Assembly (NCBI GenBank): GCA_036389375.1
Contig: DASVQA010000138.1
Coordinates: 1 to 17,268 of the forward strand
From: QHXQ01 sp036389375
GTDB lineage: Bacteria > Acidobacteriota > Blastocatellia > Pyrinomonadales > Pyrinomonadaceae
Direction of reading: 5' to 3'
DNA: 17,268 nucleotides
Shown here: positions 1 to 6,084 of the stretch, in pieces
Numbering within the stretch: the stretch's first letter is position 1
Layout: each line of letters begins with the position of its first letter
The notes under the pieces: generated by a model
Database searches by the model: none
The model's input: the letters and a program-made list of their open reading frames with translations, nothing else
Told to the model about the DNA's origin: nothing
Program-made: the position numbers and the translations under genes

Positions 1-1
1 C

Positions 2-865
<864 letters not shown>

Positions 866-871
866 AGCAGG

Positions 872-944
872 GCCGGGTGGCAAGTGCCGGGTGACAAGTA
901 AAAAGCTTCTGCCGGCTCGGCGCTTGTCACCCGGTACTCGGCAC
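872..944. repeat. heptamer palindrome A (phoH-ybeY spacer)
   Basis: A 14-bp unit is present twice in tandem at 872-885 and 886-899 with one mismatch (GCCGGGTGGCAAGT / GCCGGGTGACAAGT). Each unit can be read as two 7-bp words. The 5' arm 877-898 pairs with 923-944. The inner 12 bp (CCGGGTGACAAG against CTTGTCACCCGG) are perfect; the outer 10 contain one G-T and two mismatches. A T6 tract at 947-952 follows directly and abuts the ybeY ATG. The element starts 6 nt after the phoH stop and fills the spacer. It could act as a terminator, an attenuator or an RNA-processing site. Confidence 0.85.
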
Positions 945-952
945 TGTTTTTT

Positions 953-1378
953 ATGATTGAGGTTGTGAACAGGCAGCGTGGGCGCGCGGTGGATGAGGAG
1001 CGTTGGCAGACATTCGCGGCGCGCGCCTTGCAAAAGATCGGCGTGCCGGACGCAGGGGCCACGTTGGCGTTCGTCTCGGATAGAACGATGCGCGGCTTGA
1101 ATCTGCGCTGGCGCGGGAAGCGCGGGCCGACCGATGTGCTGTCGTTTCCGGCTCGGCAGGATGAGTTTGAACGGGCGGCGGGGGCGTCGTTGGGCGACGT
1201 GGTGATTTCGGTCGAGCAGGCGGCGCGGCAGGCGGCAGAGCACGGACTGACGTTTGATGAAGAGATCGCGCAACTGATTCTGCACGGGCTGTTGCACCTG
1301 TGCGGCTACGACCACGAGACTGACGACGGCGAGATGAACGCGCTCGAACTGCGCTTGCGCCGCCGTCTTGGCATATAA
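953..1378 (+). CDS. ybeY: endoribonuclease YbeY (rRNA maturation factor)
   Basis: YbeY is a zinc-dependent single-strand endoribonuclease of the UPF0054 family, needed for 16S rRNA 3'-end maturation and ribosome quality control. The 141-residue protein is near the usual 150. It carries the conserved segment WRGKRGPTDVLSF at about residues 53-65 and the metal-binding motif HGLLHLCGYDH at 111-121, with His111, His115 and His121 expected to bind zinc. The ATG at 953 gives the normal family N-terminus (MIEVVNRQR). No Shine-Dalgarno sequence is visible: the start sits directly on a T6 tract that follows palindrome A, so translation may depend on coupling or on an unusual leader. It is flanked by phoH upstream and the corC-like gene downstream on the same strand. 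Confidence 0.96.
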   Translation: MIEVVNRQRGRAVDEERWQTFAARALQKIGVPDAGATLAFVSDRTMRGLNLRWRGKRGPTDVLSFPARQDEFERAAGASLGDVVISVEQAARQAAEHGLTFDEEIAQLILHGLLHLCGYDHETDDGEMNALELRLRRRLGI

Positions 1379-1388
1379 TGGGAACGAA

Positions 1389-1471
1389 GTAGTCAGTAGC
1401 CGGTAGTCAGTAGCCAGTAGTAGAACAGATGTTTTCTACTGACTACCGACGACCAACTACTGGCTACTGAC
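1389..1471. repeat. heptamer palindrome B (ybeY-corC spacer)
   Basis: The 5' arm is a tandem of 7-bp words GTAGTCA / GTAGCCG / GTAGTCA / GTAGCCA at 1389-1416, continuing into GTAG. The best stem pairs 1392-1401 with 1462-1471 (10 bp perfect) and extends through one G-T to 1403-1407 with 1456-1460. The 3' arm carries the same words in reverse complement. The element begins 10 nt after the ybeY stop and ends 6 nt before the ATG at 1478. It uses the same words as palindrome G between pilT and pilC. Confidence 0.88.
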
Positions 1472-1477
1472 TTTGCT

Positions 1478-2800
1478 ATGGAGATTGAGATAGGCATCAC
1501 GTGTCTGCTGCTCGTCGCGCTGACGTTTCTGGCGTTGATTGATATGGCGTTCGGCGAGTTGAGCGACGTGGGGTTGCGGCGCATGATCGCCGAGGCGGAA
1601 GATCGCCCAACGACGGCGACGAAGTTTCTCGACGAGATACTGGAAAGCCGCTCGCGTTTCCGGTTCACCTTGACCGTGGCGATCCAAATCCTGCTGGTCG
1701 CAATCTCCGTCCTCGTCACCTCGATCACTTACGAATGGCTGACAGCGCATGCGTGGTTCTCGCATGCGCGCTTTCTGGTTATCGCCGCGCTCGCGGGCCT
1801 CGCGCTCGCGGGGCTGTTCCGCCAGTTGATCCCGCGCCTCATCGTCTCGCGCCGCCCCGAAGGGACGCTCCGTCGTCTGTTGCCGCTCCTGCGCCCCGTC
1901 TATCGGCCGCTGTCGCTGCTCGCCTTCACGTGGCACAGGTCGTTTGACCGCCCGCGCCGCGCCGCCGAGCAGCAGGCAGAGAACGGCGCATCGGACGAGG
2001 AAGAGGAGACCAGCGGCGACGACATACAGGCGCTCATCGACGTAGCCGAAGAGGAAGGCATCATCGAGGAGGAAGAGGGCGAACTGATCCACTCGATCAT
2101 CGAGTTCAGCGACACGCGCGTCAATGAAGTGATGACGCCGCGCACGGAGATCGTCGCGCTGCCGCATACGGCCACCGTGCGCGAGGCGCGCGACCTCGTG
2201 GTCGAATCGAAATACTCGCGGTTACCCGTCTATCGCGAGCAGATTGATAACATCGAAGGCATCATCTACGTGCGCGACCTGCTGCAATGCTGGCGCGACG
2301 GGCGCGAGGGCGAGGTCATCGGGTCACTGCTGCGCGACCCCTATTTTGTGCCCACCACCAAACCCGTCGCCGAACTGCTCGAAGAGATGCAGAAGCAGCA
2401 CACGCAGCTTGCGATGGTCATTGACGAATACGGCGGCGTCGCCGGTCTTGTCACGGTCGAAGACATACTCGAAGAGATCGTCGGCGAGATCGAGGACGAA
2501 GACACGGGCGCGGACGAAGTAGTGGAGATCATAGAAGGCGACGATGGTTATTACGACGTGCTCGGCTCGACCGAAGTGGATAAGATCGAGCGCCTGTTCG
2601 ACTGTGAAATTGAAGAGGACGACGCCGCCACGACCATCGCCGGTCTCGTCGTTAGCGAACTCGGTCACGTCCCGCGCCCCGGCACGCGCCTCAGTTTTCG
2701 CGGCCTAGACGTGGAAGTGCTGGAAGCGGACGAGCGCAAGATCGGCCGGCTGCGGCTGCGGCGCGTGCCCGAAGAGGCGCGTTCGGCTGAAGCGGATTAG
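1478..2800 (+). CDS. HlyC/CorC-family membrane protein with CBS pair
   Basis: This is a 440-residue inner-membrane protein of the HlyC/CorC/CNNM superfamily, whose members are linked to Mg2+/Co2+ or other cation transport. An N-terminal DUF21-like membrane part has hydrophobic segments near residues 7-27, 66-84 and 99-118. A highly acidic linker (about 170-205) follows, then two CBS domains (about 217-275 and 285-340) that include the typical VMTPRTEI, YSRLPVY and MVIDEYGGVAGLVTVEDILEE-type signatures. A C-terminal CorC/HlyC transporter-associated domain spans about 355-430 (YYDVLGSTEVDKIERLF). CBS pairs in this superfamily bind adenine nucleotides. The position downstream of ybeY matches the common phoH-ybeY-corC order. 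The ATG start lies 6 nt after the palindrome and lacks a clear Shine-Dalgarno. Substrate is not known. Confidence 0.92.
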   Translation: MEIEIGITCLLLVALTFLALIDMAFGELSDVGLRRMIAEAEDRPTTATKFLDEILESRSRFRFTLTVAIQILLVAISVLVTSITYEWLTAHAWFSHARFLVIAALAGLALAGLFRQLIPRLIVSRRPEGTLRRLLPLLRPVYRPLSLLAFTWHRSFDRPRRAAEQQAENGASDEEEETSGDDIQALIDVAEEEGIIEEEEGELIHSIIEFSDTRVNEVMTPRTEIVALPHTATVREARDLVVESKYSRLPVYREQIDNIEGIIYVRDLLQCWRDGREGEVIGSLLRDPYFVPTTKPVAELLEEMQKQHTQLAMVIDEYGGVAGLVTVEDILEEIVGEIEDEDTGADEVVEIIEGDDGYYDVLGSTEVDKIERLFDCEIEEDDAATTIAGLVVSELGHVPRPGTRLSFRGLDVEVLEADERKIGRLRLRRVPEEARSAEAD

Positions 2801-2813
2801 ATGGGGGGCGCGA

Positions 2814-2879
2814 GTTTCGCAACGAGCGGAACGCGAAACGATCCCTGAAGTCCACAGTTGATTTCAGCGTTTCGCGTTC
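2814..2879. repeat. palindrome C with a competing hairpin (corC-DHS spacer)
   Basis: GAACGCGAAACG at 2829-2840 pairs perfectly with CGTTTCGCGTTC at 2868-2879. After a 4-nt bulge, CTGAA (2845-2849) pairs with TTCAG (2863-2867). An upstream GTTTCGC at 2814-2820 can instead pair with GCGAAAC at 2833-2839, giving a mutually exclusive stem. The 5' arm reads in 7-bp words GCAACGA / GCGGAAC / GCGAAAC (2819-2839), in keeping with the other spacers, but the periodicity is weaker here. Confidence 0.72.
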
Positions 2880-2898
2880 TTCGTTTATATTGAGCGCC

Positions 2899-4035
2899 AT
2901 GACGAAAAAGCGGAGCAAGTTCTTAACAGGGCGGCGCATTGACCCGACGCCGATCACGGGCCGGGAATCGGTCGCTGATCTACTGGACGAGACGTTTCTC
3001 GCCTACAATGCCGGACGACTGCGCGAGGCGTGCCAGTTGTTCACGCAGAAGATGCTTGAGCCGGACGTGACGGTCGGGCTGTCAATCACGGGCGCGCTCA
3101 CGCCGGCCGGTTTAGGCATCTCAGCTTTGATCCCGCTCATGCGCGCCGGCTTCGTTGACTGGATCATCACAACCGGCGCGAATCTCTATCACGACACACA
3201 CTTCGGCATTGGCTTGGCGCTGCATCAGGGCAGCGCCCAGATCTCCGACATCGTGCTGCGCGAAGCAGAGGTCGTGCGTATCTACGACATCTTCTTCGAC
3301 TACTCGGTGCTCTTGGACACCGACGCTTTCTTTCGGCAGATCATCGCTGCGCCGGAGTTTCAGCGGCCGATGTCCACGGCCGAGTTTCATTACCTGTGCG
3401 GCAAGTATGTGCGCGAGCGCGAGCGCCAGCTTGGCTTGGAGTATAAGTCGCTGCTCGCCGCCGCCTACGAGTTCGGCGTGCCGCTCTACACCTCAAGCCC
3501 CGGCGATTCGTCCATCGGCATGAACGTCGCGGCCAAGGCGCTGCAAGGTAACAAACTCGCCTTTGATCCGTCGCTCGACGTGAACGAGACGGCGGCTCTC
3601 GTGCTCGCCGCCAAGCGCGGCGCGATCCACGGCCAAGGCGACAAGGGCAAAAAGCACGGCGGCCGCTCCGCCGTCTTCATCCTCGGCGGCGGCTCGCCCA
3701 AAAATTTCATGTTGCAGACCGAGCCGCAGATACAGGAAGTGCTCGGCATAGACGAGCGCGGGCACGACTACTTTCTGCAAATCACGGATGCGCGCCCCGA
3801 CACAGGGGGCTTGAGCGGCGCAACCCCGGCCGAGGCCGTCTCGTGGGGTAAGGTCGATCCTGATCGGCTGCCGGACGCCGTTGTGTGCTATGTTGATTCG
3901 ACCATCGCGCTGCCGCTCATCGCCGCTTACGCGCTTGCGCGCCACCAGCCGCGCGCACTGAAACGGCTCTACGACCGCCGCGCCGAGTTGATGAATCTGT
4001 TATTGTCGGAATATGAGAAATCGGAACGAAGGTGA
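2899..4035 (+). CDS. deoxyhypusine synthase family protein
   Basis: The 378-residue cytoplasmic protein belongs to the NAD-dependent deoxyhypusine/homospermidine synthase family, which moves an aminobutyl group from spermidine to a lysine or an amine. Visible signatures are the N-terminal SITGALTPAG segment, the NAD-site TTGANLYHD (about 91-99), the GDKGKKHGGRS loop, GGGSPKNF (about 263-270) and GGLSGATPAEAVSWGK. The Lys of VSWGK (about 318) corresponds to the lysine that forms the covalent enzyme intermediate in eukaryotic DHS. Bacteria lack eIF5A, so the acceptor here is unknown; polyamine synthesis is the simplest alternative. The ATG at 2899 is preferred; an in-frame TTG at 2890 would add three residues. 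No Shine-Dalgarno is evident at either start. Confidence 0.92.
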   Translation: MTKKRSKFLTGRRIDPTPITGRESVADLLDETFLAYNAGRLREACQLFTQKMLEPDVTVGLSITGALTPAGLGISALIPLMRAGFVDWIITTGANLYHDTHFGIGLALHQGSAQISDIVLREAEVVRIYDIFFDYSVLLDTDAFFRQIIAAPEFQRPMSTAEFHYLCGKYVRERERQLGLEYKSLLAAAYEFGVPLYTSSPGDSSIGMNVAAKALQGNKLAFDPSLDVNETAALVLAAKRGAIHGQGDKGKKHGGRSAVFILGGGSPKNFMLQTEPQIQEVLGIDERGHDYFLQITDARPDTGGLSGATPAEAVSWGKVDPDRLPDAVVCYVDSTIALPLIAAYALARHQPRALKRLYDRRAELMNLLLSEYEKSERR

Positions 4036-4045
4036 AAAAGGCAGT

Positions 4046-4119
4046 GACGAATAACAAGGGACAAGGGCCGAGTTAAAAAAAACTTCTGCCTGCTCGTCAC
4101 TTGCCCCTTGTCACTCGTC
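4046..4119. repeat. heptamer palindrome D (DHS-YkgJ spacer)
   Basis: Two 27-nt arms, 4046-4072 and 4093-4119, pair at about 22 of 27 positions. Most mispairs would be transitions (A opposite C). The 5' arm contains the exact 7-bp tandem ACAAGGG ACAAGGG at 4054-4067. The 3' arm read in reverse complement repeats AGTGAC at a 14-bp spacing. The element starts 10 nt after the upstream stop and ends 16 nt before the next ATG. Confidence 0.8.
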
Positions 4120-4135
4120 GCCGTTCTTAAAACTC

Positions 4136-4603
4136 ATGGGGAAAACGATCACGGACGATCAGCCGCGCGTCTATTACGACTGCGCTAAGTGCCCGGCTTA
4201 CTGCTGTGCTATCTACGACCGCGTGCAAGTGACGAAGCGCGACATCAATCGTCTGGCGCGGCACTTCAACGTTTCATACGAGGTCGCGGAGCGGCGCTAT
4301 ACGGGGCTTTGGAAGGACGAGCGCGTGCTGCGGCGCAAGGCCGATCCGATTTTCGGCAAGGCGTGCAAGTTCCTCGACCCGCAGACGCGCGGCTGCACGA
4401 TCTATCACGCGCGTCCCGCCGTCTGCCGCGAGTATCCCGCGCGCTCGCATTGCGCCTACTACGATCTGATCCAGTTCGAGCGCCGCCAGCAAGCGGACGA
4501 ATCCGTCGTGCCGCTCGTGCAGATCACCTTCCGTACCGACATGAAGAAGAAGCTTGATCGGCAGGCGCATGAAAAGGTCTGGGTGTGGACACCGGAGAAA
4601 TAG
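4136..4603 (+). CDS. YkgJ-type cysteine-cluster protein
   Basis: This is a small (155-residue) cytoplasmic protein of the YkgJ/UPF0153 family, proposed to bind Zn2+ or an Fe-S cluster. The N-terminal motif CAKCPAYCC gives Cys16, Cys19, Cys23 and Cys24. Further cysteines at about 77, 87, 97 and 106 lie in the typical contexts GKACKFLD, RGCTIYHARPAVCREYP and SHCAYY. The spacing CxxCxxxCC followed by CxFL, GCxIY and RPxxCRxYP is diagnostic. The biochemical role of the family is not established. The ATG at 4136 is chosen because the Cys cluster begins soon after it; no clear Shine-Dalgarno is seen. The AG of its TAG stop codon is already part of the 5' arm of the next palindrome. Confidence 0.9.
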   Translation: MGKTITDDQPRVYYDCAKCPAYCCAIYDRVQVTKRDINRLARHFNVSYEVAERRYTGLWKDERVLRRKADPIFGKACKFLDPQTRGCTIYHARPAVCREYPARSHCAYYDLIQFERRQQADESVVPLVQITFRTDMKKKLDRQAHEKVWVWTPEK

Positions 4604-4663
4604 AGGTCAGAGGTTAGAGGTCAGTGAAAACTACTCAAGACTTATCTCTAACCTCTGACCTCT
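4602..4663. repeat. heptamer palindrome E (YkgJ-MM0924 spacer)
   Basis: Three tandem 7-bp words GAGGTCA / GAGGTTA / GAGGTCA occupy 4603-4623. The stem 4602-4619 with 4646-4663 is a perfect 18 bp with a 26-nt loop, the longest uninterrupted pairing among the heptamer elements. The 5' arm includes the AG of the upstream TAG stop codon. The 3' arm is followed after 1 nt by the AAGGAG Shine-Dalgarno of the next gene (4665-4670), so the folded stem would stack right against the ribosome binding site. Confidence 0.92.
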
Positions 4664-4664
4664 G

Positions 4665-4670
4665 AAGGAG
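4665..4670 (+). promoter_or_regulatory. Shine-Dalgarno of the MM0924-like gene
   Basis: AAGGAG lies 6 nt before the ATG at 4677. It decides for that ATG over the in-frame TTG at 4671, which would leave no spacing. Among the genes of this left cluster it is the only clear Shine-Dalgarno. Confidence 0.8.
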
Positions 4671-4676
4671 TTGACG

Positions 4677-4901
4677 ATGCAGGATTTTCTTTCGCGGATG
4701 GTGGGCCGGCGGCTGGACGTTTATTGCGGCGGCGCTTCAAGCCTGCGGGGCGAGGTGATGAAGGTGGAGGGCGGCGTGCTGCACCTGAAGGACGAAGAGG
4801 ACAAGGTGTGCTACGTGGCGATTGAGCGCATCATCGTCGTGTGGGAGGCGCGCGACGAGGACGAGCGGCGGGCCGGGTTCGTCTCCGGCGCGCTCAAGTA
4901 G
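4677..4901 (+). CDS. small MM0924-like protein
   Basis: A 74-residue protein that resembles the MM0924 family of small conserved proteins found in archaea and several bacterial phyla. It begins MQDFLSRMVGRRLDVYCGG, and contains GEVMKVEGGVLHLKDEEDKVCYVAIERIIVVWE-type alternating strands that suggest a small beta-barrel (SH3/LSm-like) fold. Function is not known. The start at ATG 4677 is supported by the AAGGAG 6 nt upstream. It is the last gene of the left plus-strand cluster and is followed by a strong bidirectional terminator. Family recognition is from memory of the sequence pattern; a profile search would settle it. Confidence 0.78.
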   Translation: MQDFLSRMVGRRLDVYCGGASSLRGEVMKVEGGVLHLKDEEDKVCYVAIERIIVVWEARDEDERRAGFVSGALK

Positions 4902-4916
4902 CCATTAACGGCAAGG

Positions 4917-4974
4917 CAAAAATATAACCGGCCGGCGCTTGAAGGGGGAACCATGAAGCGCCGGCCGGTTTTGC
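4917..4974. terminator. bidirectional rho-independent terminator
   Basis: A perfect 15-bp stem (4926-4940 with 4956-4970, AACCGGCCGGCGCTT and its complement) with a 15-nt loop. TTTTGC follows on the plus strand, and the left flank AAAAATATA gives a T-rich tail on the minus strand. It sits between convergent genes and can serve both. It has no heptamer structure, unlike the spacers between co-directional genes. Confidence 0.92.
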
Positions 4975-4996
4975 TTGCACGAAATTTAGGGGGAAG

Positions 4997-5602
4997 TTAT
5001 TCGGCGAGCAACTGGGTCGGCATCGGCACGCGGCGGAAGCCGACGATGCGCTCTGACCAATAGTCGTTGAAGGTCGAATAGGTCACGCCATGACTCGAAG
5101 AGGCGTGGTAGAAACCGTGTTCGTCGGCGACGATGCCGACGTGCTTCAGATTGTTGAAGAAGACGAGCGTGCCGAACTTGTATTCGTCGCCGGGCTTCGG
5201 CACGTCGAACTGCGCCCAGAAGGTGCGCGCGCTGCCGCGCTCGAAACTGATGCCCGCCTGGCGGAAGACGCTCCAGACGAAGCCTGAACAGTCGTACACG
5301 CGCGGCCCCGTCGCGCCGTAAACGTAGGGCGCACCCAGCCGGTCGTCAATCGCCGACAGCATCATCTGGTTGAAGCGCAGCAGCGTGGGCGTGCTCACAG
5401 GCGTCTTGAGCAGGTCTACTCTTTCGGCGGGTGCTTCCGAGATCAAATAGACATCGTTTTCAAGGCGATTTGTGCCGTCGGCGTCAAGCCCTTTGGCGAC
5501 CTGACGCGAGCGCGTGTCGGTTTGGGCGAAAGCGCTCAGCGTGAAGAGACAGAGCGCAAGGCACGCGACGAGCAGACGGGGGAACAGGGTTTTAACGGGC
5601 AT
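4997..5602 (-). CDS. secreted NlpC/P60 (C40) peptidoglycan endopeptidase
   Basis: This 201-residue exported protein is a predicted cell-wall cysteine peptidase that cuts peptide stems of peptidoglycan. A signal peptide is evident (MPVKTLFPRL, then a hydrophobic run ending SAFAQ at about residue 27). The C40 domain follows: the nucleophile Cys105 in VYDCSGFVW, the general base His154 in KHVGIVAD, and a third polar position at His166 in FYHASSSHGV. The domain entry LGAPYVYGATGP and the C-terminal IVGFRRV also fit the family. It is transcribed alone, convergent with the MM0924-like gene. A purine-rich AAGGAG lies about 15 nt upstream of the ATG, farther than normal. Substrate specificity cannot be read from sequence. 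Confidence 0.93.
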   Translation of the reverse strand: MPVKTLFPRLLVACLALCLFTLSAFAQTDTRSRQVAKGLDADGTNRLENDVYLISEAPAERVDLLKTPVSTPTLLRFNQMMLSAIDDRLGAPYVYGATGPRVYDCSGFVWSVFRQAGISFERGSARTFWAQFDVPKPGDEYKFGTLVFFNNLKHVGIVADEHGFYHASSSHGVTYSTFNDYWSERIVGFRRVPMPTQLLAE

Positions 5603-6084
5603 AGACGGGGGCTAATGCTCCTTCTTTTATGCTGACGACTGCTTTAAACCGGGAACTGCTTTTGGCGTGAGGTAGGCGTTGCGATCTTGCAGCAACAAAT
5701 GAATCCTACTCAACATTTACGGATGGGCCAAGAGGCAATGTGACTGTTTTGTGACAAAGCACAGAGCGTGGCTCAAGGTTGCACGATTAGGGGTCAGTTC
5801 ACGTGTCGCGCGAGGTGCGGCCGAAGACAGTAAACACGCATGCAAAGACGCAACTGGCGGGAATGGCTGCGGTCAAACTGACAAGACGGGGATGGGAGAT
5901 GCCGTAAATATATGATTGAATTTGATATGAGCGATGTGCAAAACAATGAACGTGGCATGCGGAAAGATGAATGACGCGTAATCTGTCCGCGCGTTCATCG
6001 CTTTTGTTGCCGCGCAACAAGAACGTGGCGCACGCGCGGCGCGTCGTGATAGCATGCGCGCCGAAAGAAAGGGAGCGATCCGCA
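5603..6084. other. divergent control region, about 480 bp
   Basis: This non-coding stretch lies between the minus-strand NlpC/P60 gene and the plus-strand gene at 6085. It is visibly more AT-rich than its surroundings, especially 5900-5960, as expected for promoters reading both ways. I could not place a convincing -35/-10 pair with correct spacing for either gene. The most orderly signal is the direct repeat at 5739-5755, listed separately. Open frames crossing the region do not look like real proteins. Confidence 0.6.
5739..5755. promoter_or_regulatory. possible operator: TGTGAC direct repeat, 11-bp period
   Basis: TGTGAC occurs at 5739-5744 and again at 5750-5755, exactly one helical turn apart. 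Direct repeats with this spacing are typical of response-regulator dimers such as PhoB, but the half-site does not match the Pho box exactly. It lies about 140 nt upstream of the NlpC/P60 start. This is a suggestion only. Confidence 0.3.

Noticed and set aside
1389..1471. CRISPR-like or tRNA-like interpretation of the tandem words and hairpin.
   Set aside because: Units are 7 bp without unique spacers, there are no cas genes, and no cloverleaf or anticodon arm can be drawn.
1457..2167. Long minus-strand open frame opposite the CorC-like gene.
   Set aside because: The plus-strand frame has clear CBS and CorC domains; the antisense product is Arg/Gln/Asp-rich and low-complexity.
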